DNA of 64,000 bases from Bacillus sp. FJAT-47783. Its GTDB lineage: Bacteria; Bacillota; Bacilli; Bacillales; Aeribacillaceae. This document shows positions 16,569 to 26,000 of this stretch, piece by piece. Each line of letters starts with the position of its first letter. The first letter of the stretch is position 1. The stretch lies in NCBI RefSeq assembly GCF_022808615.1, contig NZ_JAKZKS010000004.1, positions 89,163 to 153,162 of the forward strand, in the 5' to 3' direction. Position numbers and translations under genes: made by a program. The notes beneath the pieces are model-generated. The model made no database searches. It saw only the letters and a list, made by a program, of their open reading frames with translations, and was not told the DNA's origin.

Positions 16569-16597
16569 AACTCAAACCACCCGATATGGTTTGAGTT
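16569..16597 (-). terminator. Terminator of ylaN
   Basis: Perfect 11-bp stem AACTCAAACCA / TGGTTTGAGTT, 7-base loop, minus-strand tail TTTTTTTG. Confidence 0.88.
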
Positions 16598-16602
16598 CTT
16601 CC

Positions 16603-16884
16603 TTATTTTTTCATAAATGCCTCATGCAATGCTGACAGTTCTTGTTCAAGCGTATCCAATAACGATTTACCTTCCGCTCCGTCTATTAGACCTAATCGTA
16701 CAGCAAAATCAATTTCCCTCGATAACCCGAACATTTGTGTATCTAAAACCTCTTCATAAAGAGGACATTGCGGCATCGTTAAGTTGTCCATTTGGACTTT
16801 AATAAGTTTCATTATTTTATCAGCATCTGCTTTAAGAAGTGCTAACGCTTTTTCACGGTGGTCAATCGCAGTCTCAGACGCCAA
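16603..16884 (-). CDS. ylaN: YlaN, small iron-linked regulator protein
   Basis: 93 residues, the usual length. It is acidic and helical ([20 protein letters not shown] ... [15 protein letters not shown]) and fits the UPF0358/YlaN family. YlaN homologues have been reported to bind ferrous iron and to interact with Fur, relieving Fur repression; this is family knowledge, not visible here. The position between glsA and ftsW equals B. subtilis. Its presence fits the Fur-type promoter found at 9374-9428. RBS: CGGAGGGATTA upstream of ATG. Confidence 0.92.
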   Translation of the reverse strand: MASETAIDHREKALALLKADADKIMKLIKVQMDNLTMPQCPLYEEVLDTQMFGLSREIDFAVRLGLIDGAEGKSLLDTLEQELSALHEAFMKK

Positions 16885-17042
16885 ATTAATCCCTCCGATC
16901 TGGTGCGCGATGATCTATTCTATTAATTAATATTAATGGGAATAGTAGAAAAATGCAAGAAATCCTTCACAATTGATGAAGCTCTTTTTCGAATCATTAT
17001 TTTTTCGTTTCTTTATCATCATCATGTATATGTCCTATTTTA

Positions 17043-17972
17043 TTAAAAAATGCTTAATGAATAAGTAGAAGAGATCAATTCCAGCAAATAAATACCTGCA
17101 ATACTGTTACCGCGCCCATCTAATGAAGGACCGAAAACACCTATCCCGTATCGATTTGGGACAACCCCTAGTATGGCTCCTGAAACCCCACTTTTCGCCG
17201 GGATTCCGACTTTAATCGCAAATTCACCAGAAGCATTATACATCCCGCATGTCACCATGAAAGTTTTACAAAGTCTTGCAATATCTTTCGGAATGACTTG
17301 TTGACCTGTTTCAGGATGAACACCATTTAAAGCAAATACACTCCCGATTTTAGCTAAATCTACACAATTCATTTCAATCGCGCATTGTTTCGTATAAACG
17401 TCCATTAATGCTTCAACATCGTCCTCAATGATCCGATGCTCCTTTAAAAAATAGCACATCGATCTGTTTAACCAAGATGTCTCAAACTCAGATTGTGCCA
17501 CCTTTTCACAATATGTAACATGGTCATTATTCGTTAATAATTGAATAAAGGTGATTAATCGCTCTAATTTTTCTTTGCTATCTTTTCCTTTAATCATATT
17601 CGTGACGGCTAATGCCCCAGCATTAATCATCGGGTTAAGTGGTTTTGACGGTTTAACGGTTTCAAGCTTTGCAATTGAATGAAACGGATCTCCTGTCGGC
17701 TCCATCCCCACTCGATTAAACACATATTCTTCCCCATGATCCATTAGGACAAGAGCTAATGATAAAACTTTTGAAACACTTTGTAATGTGAAGGTTGTTT
17801 GCACGTCTCCCGCTTTTACACATTCGCCTTCGATTGAAAAAATAGCAACAGATAAATCATCTTGATTGGCATCCGCTAGCGCTGGTATGTAATTCGCCAC
17901 CTTTCCAAAGCTTGTTTTCTTTTTGGCTTCTATTACGTATTGAAGAAGCTCTTGATTCGTCTTACACAGCAT
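17043..17972 (-). CDS. glsA: Glutaminase (YlaM, GlsA2)
   Basis: 309 residues of the serine-dependent beta-lactamase-like glutaminase family. The catalytic Ser-X-X-Lys lies in FTLQSVSKVLSLAL; NPMINAGAL and the SGVSGAILGVVPN segment near the C-terminus line the pocket. It converts glutamine to glutamate and ammonia. The ATG at 17972 follows GGGGGTAACGAT. In B. subtilis ylaM lies between ylaL and ylaN, as here. The last residues (STYSLSIF) are not conserved. Confidence 0.93.
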   Translation of the reverse strand: MLCKTNQELLQYVIEAKKKTSFGKVANYIPALADANQDDLSVAIFSIEGECVKAGDVQTTFTLQSVSKVLSLALVLMDHGEEYVFNRVGMEPTGDPFHSIAKLETVKPSKPLNPMINAGALAVTNMIKGKDSKEKLERLITFIQLLTNNDHVTYCEKVAQSEFETSWLNRSMCYFLKEHRIIEDDVEALMDVYTKQCAIEMNCVDLAKIGSVFALNGVHPETGQQVIPKDIARLCKTFMVTCGMYNASGEFAIKVGIPAKSGVSGAILGVVPNRYGIGVFGPSLDGRGNSIAGIYLLELISSTYSLSIF

Positions 17973-18144
17973 ATCGTTACCCCCTATTATTGGTTCTTTT
18001 CATGAATCATCGAATATTTTTTCCGTTTCATCTATTCCAAATATGAATTAGTATAGCTTAATAGATGTGACAAAATTCAGGAAAGCACTTATACTTGTAG
18101 ACAGTACCATTTACAATGTTAATTTTTGTTTGGAGGGTAAGAAC

Positions 18145-18642
18145 ATGAAAGGGATTATTCCAGTAAAAGGGAAGGTCAAATATACGATTACACTAGACCC
18201 TGGCGTTTGGATTTTTGATGATCGGAGAATCGATTTAGATACATATTTTGACCTACATGAACAATCAGAAGATGAGGAATTAGCGTATATTGAAAATACG
18301 GCTAAACATTGGGAACGTGAAATACGTGAAGGAGCTGTATTTCCCCCTACGTTAAAAACAGAACGAAAATTTGAGAAGGAAAAAATACTCACTGGTTCAT
18401 TTGGGATGAATTTAGCACCCTTTCTACAAAATGCAAGCCCAACAGAAGACGCATCAAAAGTCATTTTTCAAACAACGAGTGGAAATGTAGAAGTTCCAAT
18501 GGAAAAAGCAAAACAAGCGATCCTTGCATTTAGCCTTAATGGTAAGCCATTAAAAGAAGACGGGCCTGTTCACGTTTATTATCAAGATGGATCAAACCGA
18601 AAAGATCCGATTAAAAACGTAGAAGCCATCGTCGTTGAATAG
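18145..18642 (+). CDS. ylaL: YlaL family protein
   Basis: 165 residues from ATG 18145, chosen because TTTGGAGGG lies 7 bases upstream; a longer frame from 18067 lacks a ribosome site. The product starts MKGIIPVKGKVKYTITLDPG and is acidic and soluble with a peptidase/prolyl-isomerase-like annotation in some databases. I see no catalytic motif. Gene order (ylaK, ylaL, ylaM) equals B. subtilis. It is convergent with ylaK and shares a strong bidirectional terminator. Function unknown. Confidence 0.82.
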   Translation: MKGIIPVKGKVKYTITLDPGVWIFDDRRIDLDTYFDLHEQSEDEELAYIENTAKHWEREIREGAVFPPTLKTERKFEKEKILTGSFGMNLAPFLQNASPTEDASKVIFQTTSGNVEVPMEKAKQAILAFSLNGKPLKEDGPVHVYYQDGSNRKDPIKNVEAIVVE

Positions 18643-18651
18643 TGTTAATAC

Positions 18652-18699
18652 AAAAAAAGCTGTCTATACGAACATTTTTGATCGTTAGACAGCTTTTTT
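18652..18699. terminator. Bidirectional terminator, ylaL / ylaK
   Basis: AAAAAAAGCTGTCTA pairs with the complementary TAGACAGCTTTTTT, with inner AACGATC-like pairing; U-tracts on both strands. Confidence 0.88.
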
Positions 18700-18703
18700 G
18701 ACA

Positions 18704-20032
18704 TTATAATAAATCTGCCGCAAGTTGTGCTAGTCCAGAACGCTCTCCTTTAATGAGCTTCACATGCCCTGCAATGGCCTGTTCTTTAAATTTTTCGACT
18801 ACATATGTTAAGCCGTTATTGTATTCATCTAAATAAGGATGGTCAATTTGGGCAGGATCTCCCATTAAGACAATTTTACTTCGTTCCCCTACCCTTGTTA
18901 AAATTGTTTTCACTTCATGTTTCGTTAAATTTTGCGCTTCATCAATTATAATGAACTGATCTGGTATACTTCTGCCGCGAATATATGTTAATGCTTCCAC
19001 TTCGATGGAGCCCATTCCGGCTAAAATGGCATCTAATTCTCCCGGTTTTTTTGTATTAAATAAAAACTCTAAATTATCAAATATCGGTTGCATCCACGGC
19101 CTTAATTTTTCTTGCTTTTCTCCTGGCAAAAAGCCGATATCTTTCCCGACAGGTACGATTGGTCGGGCAACAAGGAGCTTTTTATACTCTCCTAAATCTT
19201 CTGTTTGCATGAGACCGGCCGCTAATGCTAACAATGTTTTTCCTGTACCAGCTTTTCCAATTAACGTGATGAGTGATAAGTCTCTTCGCATTAATAATTC
19301 AAAGGCCATCGTTTGTTGGACATTTCTTGGCTTAATTCCCCAAATGTGGTCGTAGTCAAATACGAGACGCTTTACGCACTTTCCTGTTTTATCGACAATG
19401 CCAATGGCCGATGCTGAACCGCCTAAAGCATCTTTCATCACGATAAACTGATTTGGATAAAATGGATGATTCGTAATTTCCGATAACACGAGCTCATTCT
19501 TTTCATAAAAGCGGCTTAAATTCTCACCGCTTATGTAAAGGTCTAAAAAGCCAGTGTAAATGTGATCCACTTCAACGACCCGATCGCTCAAAAAGTCTTC
19601 CGACACTAATCCAATAGCGTCTGCTTTTACGCGAACGAGCGCGTCTTTACTAACGATAATAACGGTTTTTCCGTTTTCTTTCGCTTCTTCCTCTAGGGAT
19701 AAGTTTTTCGCTACTGCTAATATTCGATTATCATTCGTTTTTTCAACAAAAATGTCTTGTAGTTGATGGAATGATCGATGATTCAATTCAATTCGAAGCG
19801 TGCCACCATTTGGTAATGGGATTTTTTCATGAAGCCGACCTAGTTCACGCATTCGATCAATGATTTTTGATACTTGACGTGCATTGCGCCCAATTTCATC
19901 CATATACCGTTTTTTTGAATCGACTTCTTCTAAAACAACGGCTGGAATCACAACTTCATTATTTTGAAAGGAATAGATAGCATTGGGATCTTGTAACAAT
20001 ACATTTGTATCTAACACGTAGACCTTACCCAA
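18704..20032 (-). CDS. ylaK: PIN-domain / PhoH-like ATPase YlaK
   Basis: 442 residues from a TTG at 20032: AGGAGG lies 7 bases upstream and the product then begins (M)GKVYVLDTNVLLQDP, the normal start of this family; the open frame extends 40 codons further without support. An N-terminal PIN ribonuclease domain (about 1-140, acidic residues in LDTNVLL and DNRILAVA) is fused to a PhoH P-loop ATPase (LIGKAGTGKTLLALAAG at about 255). Such PhoH2 proteins are RNA helicase/RNases. Length equals B. subtilis YlaK. Divergent from ylaJ. Confidence 0.9.
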   Translation of the reverse strand: MGKVYVLDTNVLLQDPNAIYSFQNNEVVIPAVVLEEVDSKKRYMDEIGRNARQVSKIIDRMRELGRLHEKIPLPNGGTLRIELNHRSFHQLQDIFVEKTNDNRILAVAKNLSLEEEAKENGKTVIIVSKDALVRVKADAIGLVSEDFLSDRVVEVDHIYTGFLDLYISGENLSRFYEKNELVLSEITNHPFYPNQFIVMKDALGGSASAIGIVDKTGKCVKRLVFDYDHIWGIKPRNVQQTMAFELLMRRDLSLITLIGKAGTGKTLLALAAGLMQTEDLGEYKKLLVARPIVPVGKDIGFLPGEKQEKLRPWMQPIFDNLEFLFNTKKPGELDAILAGMGSIEVEALTYIRGRSIPDQFIIIDEAQNLTKHEVKTILTRVGERSKIVLMGDPAQIDHPYLDEYNNGLTYVVEKFKEQAIAGHVKLIKGERSGLAQLAADLL

Positions 20033-20188
20033 TCTTTCGCCTCCTGCTCCGAATAAATTTGGCAGTGCATCCAAATGCTTTAAAGCTTGGAAAAGTCCAT
20101 TATTGCTAAAATATATGTATTTGTGCATAAAGATAGAAGGTTTATTGAACAATATTTATAAAACCGCTTCTAAGGAAGGAGTGTCATT

Positions 20189-20794
20189 ATGCGATTTTTA
20201 ATCATAGCTACGATCATTTGTATCACCTCCCTTCACGGATGCTCTGCAAACGAGAATGCTCGTGGTGATGTTCCAGATGAATATAAAACAAAGGTCATTA
20301 CAGTAAAAGACTCTGTTCAAGAAAAGGTGGATCGGAAAACGGGACAACAAATTGCTCGACATTTAGTTGATTTAGCAAAACGGAATAAAGAAGTTGAAAG
20401 TGCAACAGCCGTTGTATTAGGTCAATATGCTGTAGTCGGCATTGATGTCGCAGGAACGCTCGATCGTTCAAAAGTCGAATCGGTTAAATATTCCGTAGCT
20501 GAAACGTTAAAAAAAGATCCTTACGGTGCGAATGCTGTTGTGATTGCCGATCCGGATACGAATGAACGAATTAAGAGCATGGCTGCCAGTATTCAAGATG
20601 GCAGACCGATCGGCGGCATTTTAGATGAATTAGCGGCCATTGTCGGACGAGTCATGCCAGATATACCGAGCGATATAATCGACAATCAAGAAAAACAGCC
20701 AACAAATCAAAATAATGATCAATTACAAAATGATCAAGAACAACAACTGGAAAAGGAACAGCAGGATCAATCAAACGATCAAATGAAAGAGTAG
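20189..20794 (+). CDS. ylaJ: YhcN/YlaJ family sporulation lipoprotein
   Basis: 201 residues. A type II signal peptide (MRFLIIATIICITSLHGC) places Cys18 at the lipobox, so the protein should be lipid-anchored. The YhcN/YlaJ domain covers about 45-150 (ATAVVLGQYAVVGIDVAG). The tail is a low-complexity run of Gln, Asn, Asp and Glu. Family members are made in the forespore and sit in the spore inner membrane, affecting germination. RBS AAGGAGTG precedes ATG 20189. Ends in a strong terminator shared with the next gene. Confidence 0.9.
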   Translation: MRFLIIATIICITSLHGCSANENARGDVPDEYKTKVITVKDSVQEKVDRKTGQQIARHLVDLAKRNKEVESATAVVLGQYAVVGIDVAGTLDRSKVESVKYSVAETLKKDPYGANAVVIADPDTNERIKSMAASIQDGRPIGGILDELAAIVGRVMPDIPSDIIDNQEKQPTNQNNDQLQNDQEQQLEKEQQDQSNDQMKE

Positions 20795-20798
20795 AACA

Positions 20799-20837
20799 TA
20801 AAAAGCTTAGTCCGCATATGTGCGTACTAAGCTTTTT
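20799..20837. terminator. Bidirectional terminator, ylaJ / PNPOx-like gene
   Basis: AAAAAGCTTAGTCCGCA pairs with TGCGTACTAAGCTTTTTT; U-tracts both ways. It overlaps the last codons of the minus-strand gene. Confidence 0.85.
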
Positions 20838-21282
20838 TCATCGCTTCTAATACTTGTTTGTCAAGGCGAGCAGCCGCTTTTTCATCGTATGTTTTTTCAT
20901 ACGAAGGCGCAACAGAAATTTTCGAGCCATAGAACATGACATCTCGAACTTCAGAAATCGATAACTCAAGTAAAGCAAGCTTTAACGGAACGTCGTCGAG
21001 CTTTTCAACTTTTACATGCGCGTGACCGACAATGGAGTATGTAGATTCATTTGCCCATAATGTAATAACTGTTGCCGGGTGTTTTTGAATATTCTCAACA
21101 ATACGTGAACGATTGTCCACAGCAAAATAAACACGCTCACGATCTGGCGCATAAACCCAAGAAATAGCCGAAACATTCGGTGCCCCTGTTTCATGATCAA
21201 TCGTTGCAACCGTTACATATCGTTCTTGTTGTAGACTTTCAAATAAAGGTTCAATTAACGTTGTTTCCACTTTATTTGCCAT
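20827..21282 (-). CDS. Pyridoxamine 5'-phosphate oxidase-like flavoprotein
   Basis: 151 residues from ATG 21282 with GGAGGTGG 4-5 bases upstream; a longer frame starts in the ribosome site. The split-barrel FMN-binding fold is seen in RYVTVATIDHETGAPNVSAI, VYFAVDNRSRIVENI and the VIGHA-like IVGHAHVKVE strand. The family includes general stress proteins and F420/FMN oxidoreductases; the substrate cannot be told. It is divergent from ylaI. B. subtilis has no gene of this type at exactly this place, so it may be an insertion into the yla cluster. Confidence 0.75.
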   Translation of the reverse strand: MANKVETTLIEPLFESLQQERYVTVATIDHETGAPNVSAISWVYAPDRERVYFAVDNRSRIVENIQKHPATVITLWANESTYSIVGHAHVKVEKLDDVPLKLALLELSISEVRDVMFYGSKISVAPSYEKTYDEKAAARLDKQVLEAMKKA

Positions 21283-21414
21283 GATTCCACCTCCTACAAC
21301 TTCCTTACTTCCATCATACATGTATTATATGAATTTTTTCAATAAAAAAATTATTTAGTGTATAAGAAAGAAACATGGTATACTTCGATTGAAAGCCCTT
21401 TAAGAAAGGTTTGA

Positions 21415-21624
21415 ATGAAGATGAGAGTAAAATGTGTGCTTTGTGATAAAATAAATACCATTCATGATGAAACATTACTAGCGAAAAGATTGCGAAATCG
21501 TCCGATCCATACATATATGTGTGAAAAATGTCATGAACGAATTGCAACAAGAACAAATAAACGAATTGAATCGGGAAACTTTAAGTTGTATCGTGATAAA
21601 AAAACGGAAGAACATTGGTCGTGA
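21415..21624 (+). CDS. ylaI: YlaI zinc-ribbon protein (DUF2197)
   Basis: 69 residues (67 if the second ATG at 21421 is used). Two CxxC knuckles, CVLCDK near the start and CEKCHE in the middle, make a treble-clef or rubredoxin-like zinc site. The intervening RLRNRPIHTYMC is highly typical of YlaI. RBS AAGAAAGG. Function unknown; a nucleic-acid or protein contact role is usual for such ribbons. Followed by a strong terminator. Confidence 0.88.
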   Translation: MKMRVKCVLCDKINTIHDETLLAKRLRNRPIHTYMCEKCHERIATRTNKRIESGNFKLYRDKKTEEHWS

Positions 21625-21640
21625 ATTAAAACAGGTAACT

Positions 21641-21673
21641 CAAAGCCCTTCAGCAAAGACTGAAGGGCTTTAT
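21641..21673. terminator. Terminator, ylaI / 91-codon gene
   Basis: AAAGCCCTTCAG pairs with CTGAAGGGCTTT around CAAAGA. Works for ylaI and, on the other strand, for the gene ending at 21682. Confidence 0.85.
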
Positions 21674-21681
21674 CATTTTTC

Positions 21682-21957
21682 CTAATATTTTTCTGGTTCT
21701 GATTCGATTTGTGTAATGAGCATTTCCGCAAGTTCTGTTGGAAAGCGGTATGATTGCTTTTCATGTCCTTTCATGAAATTTACAACATACATATCATCAT
21801 CTTTTTTGATTACGTCAATATTTGAAACAGAATGGTCTTCTAAAAGAATGGACGTAAAAAGTTGATACGTTTCTTCTGCAGCTTTGTCATGAGGTCGTCT
21901 TTCCAATACAAGCTTAATCGTCAACCAATTGAATATCGTATCTTGTAACGATCTCAT
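21682..21957 (-). CDS. Conserved hypothetical protein downstream of ylaH
   Basis: 91 residues, soluble. It begins [20 protein letters not shown] and has an alpha/beta pattern ending in [20 protein letters not shown]. No motif is recognised. Its ATG overlaps the ylaH stop by four bases (ATGA), so it is translationally coupled to ylaH and probably works with it. Function unknown. Confidence 0.75.
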   Translation of the reverse strand: MRSLQDTIFNWLTIKLVLERRPHDKAAEETYQLFTSILLEDHSVSNIDVIKKDDDMYVVNFMKGHEKQSYRFPTELAEMLITQIESEPEKY

Positions 21958-22274
21958 GATTTCGCCTCAGCTTCCTCCTTTTTAGCACGGTATAATCGAA
22001 CTTTGTAAATAATTAGAATTAATGCCGCTACAACAAGCCCTTCGGCAACAGGGAGAAAAATTCCTAAAAAGGAAAGTACAGTACATCCTAATGCTAAAAA
22101 GATATAAATAACCGCAGATTTTAATAGAGGCAGTTTTTTAGCAAATCCTAGTTTATACACGACGATAGATAAAACGAATATCGTCAAATAAAGCATCCAC
22201 ATTCCGAATTCAGGCTGTTCATCGACTCGATAAAGACTTGCAAAAAAGGATAACCTTTGTTGAACGTCCGGCAT
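21954..22274 (-). CDS. ylaH: YlaH-like membrane protein
   Basis: 106 residues with three predicted transmembrane helices (about 26-42, 48-68 and 70-92) and a charged cytoplasmic tail [14 protein letters not shown]. The N-terminus [20 protein letters not shown] is typical of YlaH. ATG 22274 is 22 bases after typA, the B. subtilis order (ylaG-ylaH), and it overlaps the next gene. The role is unknown; some YlaH proteins are linked to cold stress with TypA. Confidence 0.85.
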   Translation of the reverse strand: MPDVQQRLSFFASLYRVDEQPEFGMWMLYLTIFVLSIVVYKLGFAKKLPLLKSAVIYIFLALGCTVLSFLGIFLPVAEGLVVAALILIIYKVRLYRAKKEEAEAKS

Positions 22275-22296
22275 TTCTTCACCCCCAGTTCATCTT

Positions 22297-24141
22297 TTAC
22301 GCTTTTTCTGCTAACTTTTTCTTTTTCGCCATTTTTTCGCGCTCATTTTTGTCTAATATTTTCTTTCGTAAACGAATCGATTGCGGCGTTACTTCACAAT
22401 ACTCATCTTCGTTTAAGTATTCTAACGCTTCTTCTAATGACATAATACGTGGCTTTTTCATCCCGACTGTTTGTTCTTTCGTTGCTGAGCGAATGTTCGT
22501 TTGTTGTTTTACTTTACAAATATTCACGACAAGGTCGTTTTCACGTGTATGCTCACCAACGATCATTCCAGCGTACACTTCCGTTCCCGGTTCTACAAAA
22601 ATTGTACCACGGTCTTCTACCCCTTGAATACCATAAGAAGAAGCTTTACCATTTTCCATTGAAATTAAAACACCTTGACGTCTGCCACCTACTTGACCTT
22701 TTTGCATCGGTTGGTAGCTATCAAATGTATGGTTTAAAATTCCATAACCACGTGTAATCGACATAAATTCAGTCGAGTAGCCGATTAAACCTCGAGATGG
22801 CACCGTGAAGATTAGGCGAACTTGGCCGTTTCCGTTATTGATCATATCGACCATTTCCCCTTTTCTAGCACCAAGTGACTCCATTACAGCCCCCGTATAT
22901 TCTTCCGGTACATCAATTTGGACACGTTCGACAGGCTCAGAGCGAATCCCATCAACTTCTTTTACGATCACTTCTGGTTTTGACACTTGCAGTTCAAAGC
23001 CTTCTCGTCGCATATTTTCGATTAAAATGGATAAATGAAGTTCCCCGCGACCAGAAACAACCCAAGCATCGGGTGATTCCGTCGGATCAACGCGCAAGCT
23101 AACATCTGTTTGCAATTGCTGCTCAAGCCGCTCTTCAATTTTCCTTGCTGTTACATATTTTCCTTCACGCCCCGCAAATGGACTATTATTAACTAAAAAC
23201 GTCATTTGAAGTGTCGGCTCATCAATGCGTAATACAGGCAGTGGATCAGGATGATCAACCGGACAAACCGTTTCCCCTACATTGATATCTTCCATACCTG
23301 AAACCGCAATAAGGTCACCCGCTTTCGCTTCTTCGATTTCAACACGTTTTAAACCTTGGAAACCGAACATTTTCGTCACGCGGAAGTTTTTCACAGATCC
23401 ATCTAACTTCATTAACGACACTTGCTCGCCAACTTTCATCGTACCCCGGAAGACGCGACCAATTCCGATACGGCCAACATAATCGTTATAATCAAGAAGC
23501 GCAACTTGGAATTGTAACGGCTCTTCACTATTGTCAATTGGAGAAGGAATATGCTCAACGATCGCATCAAATAACGATTGCATATTTTCTTCTTGACTTT
23601 CTGGGTTTGGATCTGCACTTGCCGTTCCATTTAATGCAGACGCATAGATGACTGGAAACTCAAGCTGGTCATCATTTGCATCAAGCTCAATAAATAACTC
23701 TAACACTTCATCAATGACTTCAGCTGGTCGAGCAAAGTCACGGTCGATTTTGTTCACGACAACAATAGGTGTTAAGTTTTGTTCTAACGCTTTTTTCAAA
23801 ACGAAGCGAGTTTGCGGCATGCACCCTTCGTAGGCATCGACAACTAAAAGAACACCATCAACCATCTTCATAATACGTTCGACTTCTCCACCAAAGTCTG
23901 CATGCCCTGGTGTATCAAGGATGTTAATTCTCGTGTCTTTATATTGAATCGCTGTATTTTTAGCTAAAATCGTAATCCCACGTTCACGCTCTAAATCGTT
24001 TGAATCCATCGCGCGTTCCGCTACTTGTTCATTTTCACGAAACGTTCCCGATTGATGTAATAACTGATCAACTAAAGTTGTTTTCCCATGGTCAACGTGA
24101 GCGATAATCGCAATATTTCGTAAGTCGTTTCTTCGTTTCAC
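22297..24141 (-). CDS. typA: Translational GTPase TypA/BipA
   Basis: 614 residues, full length. G1 is AHVDHGKTT (14-22), G3 [16 protein letters not shown]4 NKID. EF-G-like domains II, III and V follow, with the TypA-specific C-terminus. It binds the 70S ribosome like EF-G and supports ribosome assembly and growth under cold or stress. Named ylaG in B. subtilis. Start ATG 24141 is preceded by AGGAGATGACATTG. It is divergent from ylaF. Confidence 0.96.
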   Translation of the reverse strand: MKRRNDLRNIAIIAHVDHGKTTLVDQLLHQSGTFRENEQVAERAMDSNDLERERGITILAKNTAIQYKDTRINILDTPGHADFGGEVERIMKMVDGVLLVVDAYEGCMPQTRFVLKKALEQNLTPIVVVNKIDRDFARPAEVIDEVLELFIELDANDDQLEFPVIYASALNGTASADPNPESQEENMQSLFDAIVEHIPSPIDNSEEPLQFQVALLDYNDYVGRIGIGRVFRGTMKVGEQVSLMKLDGSVKNFRVTKMFGFQGLKRVEIEEAKAGDLIAVSGMEDINVGETVCPVDHPDPLPVLRIDEPTLQMTFLVNNSPFAGREGKYVTARKIEERLEQQLQTDVSLRVDPTESPDAWVVSGRGELHLSILIENMRREGFELQVSKPEVIVKEVDGIRSEPVERVQIDVPEEYTGAVMESLGARKGEMVDMINNGNGQVRLIFTVPSRGLIGYSTEFMSITRGYGILNHTFDSYQPMQKGQVGGRRQGVLISMENGKASSYGIQGVEDRGTIFVEPGTEVYAGMIVGEHTRENDLVVNICKVKQQTNIRSATKEQTVGMKKPRIMSLEEALEYLNEDEYCEVTPQSIRLRKKILDKNEREKMAKKKKLAEKA

Positions 24142-24254
24142 AATGTCATCTCCTAAAATTTAAAATAAACCTAAGATATTATATCATATCGTTATGGAAA
24201 AGAAGAATATTTTCCGTTAAACTAAAGGAAATCATACATAAGGAGATGTTCCAT

Positions 24255-24440
24255 ATGTCAAATGGAAAAGGTTTTTTTCTACTGCTCGCTACATTAGGGG
24301 CACTATTTATCGTTTTTATCGGTTTTTCCATCGGAGCAAAAAGTATCGTCGGCCTCATTTTTTCTGTCATCGGAGTCGTTGCTATATTTGGAGTCGGATT
24401 TTCTTATAAGAAAAAGCTGCGTGAAAAAGGACTACTTTAA
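24255..24440 (+). CDS. ylaF: YlaF family small membrane protein (DUF5325)
   Basis: 61 residues from ATG 24255; the earlier in-frame ATG at 24246 lies against the AAGGAG ribosome site and is unlikely. Two hydrophobic helices (LLLATLGALFIVFIGFSIGA and IVGLIFSVIGVVAIFGVGF) and a basic tail YKKKLREKGLL. It fits YlaF by length, topology and position next to typA. Function unknown. The gene ends one base before dispersed repeat B. Confidence 0.85.
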   Translation: MSNGKGFFLLLATLGALFIVFIGFSIGAKSIVGLIFSVIGVVAIFGVGFSYKKKLREKGLL

Positions 24441-24573
24441 AGGGACTATCCGAAAAATAGTATTTACGTCCCGAAATCTAAAAAGATAGACCCAAAGAAT
24501 GTTGATTTTTCAGCATTCTCTGGGTCTTCATTTTGGACTATTTTATCCAAATATGGACTTTTTAGAATGTTTT
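24441..24573 (+). repeat. MITE-like element, family B, copy 1
   Basis: Fills the gap between ylaF and suhB exactly. It shares with the reverse complement of 31661-31790 the string AGTATTTACGTCCCG, AATCTAAAAA, TAGACCCAAAGAATGT, GATTTT and CAGCATTC plus TGGGT. The core GACCCAAAGAATGNTG/CAGCATTCTNTGGGTC is an inverted repeat. Outer parts GGACTATCCGAAAA and TGGACTTTTTAGA are imperfectly inverted, like the ends of a small non-autonomous element. The hairpin can also terminate ylaF. Confidence 0.7.
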
Positions 24574-25380
24574 TTAAGGTTTATATTTCCCCTCAATATA
24601 TTCTTTCATGACGGTTTGATGAATAACCGGATTGGCTACAAACACACTAGACTCTTTTAGAAAATCAATCGGTTTCCCATCTAATGTTGTTGTAATCCCG
24701 CCTACTTCTTCTACGATGACAATACCTGCTGCAATATCCCAAGGTGACAATCGCATCGTAATATACCCGTCTAGTCTACCTGTCGCGATATAGGCAAATT
24801 CCAATGCAGCTGAGCCGAACGATCTCGTTCCACGAACTCTTCGAACGAGCGGTGATAAAATGGAGGGGTCAATACGGTTGTTTTCTATTACCCACGTGGG
24901 ATTCAGTGCTAAAATTGCTTGTTCAAGTGTAATATTTGTTGGTAGCTTTGGAATGGGTGTGTCATTGAGATATGCCCCCTTTCCTTTCATTGCATGGTAC
25001 AGCTCGTCATGAACAACATCATAAATAAGGCCAATTTTCCCTATCCCATTTTCATAAATTCCAACGGATATACAAAAATTTCGTTGCTGGTGAACAAAGT
25101 TCATCGTCCCGTCAATCGGATCAATAATCCAAACAATCCCTTCCAATGCTTGAATATCGTGCCCTGCTCCTTCTTCACCTAAAATTTTATGATGAGGGTA
25201 TGTATGTCGAATGTTCTCACAAAAAAATTTCTCAACGTCTCGATCCATATTTGTCACTAAATCATTAGGATTAGACTTCGTATGTATAGACAATTTTTCA
25301 CTAAAGGAACTGCGTATTTTTTTACCTGCTTGTCTTACCCATTCCTTCGCTTTTCGGTCTATTTCTTGCCAATTTGTCAT
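24574..25380 (-). CDS. suhB: Inositol monophosphatase family phosphatase (YktC)
   Basis: 268 residues from ATG 25380 (TAGGGGTAG upstream); the open frame runs 51 codons further through the ykzI terminator without support. Metal-binding motifs are present: GEEGAG, WIIDPIDGTMNFVH and SPWDIAAGIVIVEEVGG. The fold binds two or three Mg2+ and hydrolyses inositol phosphates or related sugar phosphates; YktC is the B. subtilis inositol monophosphatase. It lies downstream of ykzI, as in B. subtilis, but separated by a terminator. Confidence 0.92.
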   Translation of the reverse strand: MTNWQEIDRKAKEWVRQAGKKIRSSFSEKLSIHTKSNPNDLVTNMDRDVEKFFCENIRHTYPHHKILGEEGAGHDIQALEGIVWIIDPIDGTMNFVHQQRNFCISVGIYENGIGKIGLIYDVVHDELYHAMKGKGAYLNDTPIPKLPTNITLEQAILALNPTWVIENNRIDPSILSPLVRRVRGTRSFGSAALEFAYIATGRLDGYITMRLSPWDIAAGIVIVEEVGGITTTLDGKPIDFLKESSVFVANPVIHQTVMKEYIEGKYKP

Positions 25381-25471
25381 ACTACCCCTACTTTCTATGT
25401 ACCGGTCATTTATATTAGGATACTTTATGATTTTGTTCAAAATCAAGTATTTGTATGTATATGTATCGCTC

Positions 25472-25505
25472 GGAAAAAACGAACCTTTTTTCTGAAGGTT
25501 CGTTA
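25472..25505 (-). terminator. Terminator of ykzI
   Basis: AACGAACCTT pairs with AAGGTTCGTT (loop of about 7), followed on the minus strand by TTTTTTCCG. Confidence 0.88.
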
Positions 25506-25511
25506 GGTACA

Positions 25512-25700
25512 CTATTTTGTTAATCGTATCCATTCATTACGGAGCCTTTCTAATTTTTTTATACATTCTTTTTTCTTTTCAACATTTTTTTCATTCATCG
25601 CATCAAACAAAGTAGCTAATTCATAATCCAATTCTAGCCGAACAACATTTAATCTGTTTTGTTTATCGTATTTTTGATTTCCCCTTATCACCTGTTTCAC
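25512..25700 (-). CDS. ykzI: YkzI-like small protein
   Basis: 62 residues from GTG 25700 with AGGGGAG 8 bases upstream. The product begins (M)KQVIRGNQKYDKQNRLNVVR and is a charged, helical, soluble protein. I recall B. subtilis YkzI, of the same length and beside yktC, with a very similar start; confidence in the name is moderate. It has a dedicated terminator before suhB. Confidence 0.7.
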   Translation of the reverse strand: MKQVIRGNQKYDKQNRLNVVRLELDYELATLFDAMNEKNVEKKKECIKKLERLRNEWIRLTK

Positions 25701-26000
25701 TGTTTCTTCTCCCCTTTCATCTTTTTTTCACGTTATCCCCTAAAAAACTAAAACGCTAATGTATGTTTCTATATCGTATGAAAAATTAAATATCGAGGGT
25801 ACATCCATTGAAAATTTGTGCTACTACCTATTTTCTTCTCTCCTACCATTTAGAACGTACTATTTAAACGAAAAATTCATTTGTGATAAAATGTGTTTTG
25901 AATTCCTCGATTCATAGTAAGTTTTTTTCATCGATACGTTGTCCAAAATGAACAGCACAAGAAATGAATGAGATGCATTTCAGAAAGGTAGGCGAGAGCT
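25701..26000. other. 300-base gap between divergent ykzI and yktB
   Basis: AT-rich. It must hold both promoters. TTTGTGATAAAATG at 25879-25892 contains a -10-like GATAAAAT. No gene, repeat or stable hairpin was noticed. Confidence 0.4.

Larger units (their letters stand above)
16176..16602. other. 427-base gap, ylaN to ftsW
   Basis: Holds dispersed repeat family A copy 2 (16405-16526) and the ylaN terminator (16569-16597). The first 200 bases upstream of ftsW are AT-rich and presumably carry its promoter; no gene is seen. Confidence 0.6.

Noticed and set aside
22449..23102. Several plus-strand frames inside typA
   Set aside because: All are complements of the TypA coding sequence, without start signals.
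25381..25533. N-terminal extension of suhB
   Set aside because: It would translate through the ykzI terminator hairpin and adds residues absent from the inositol monophosphatase family; ATG 25380 has a ribosome site.
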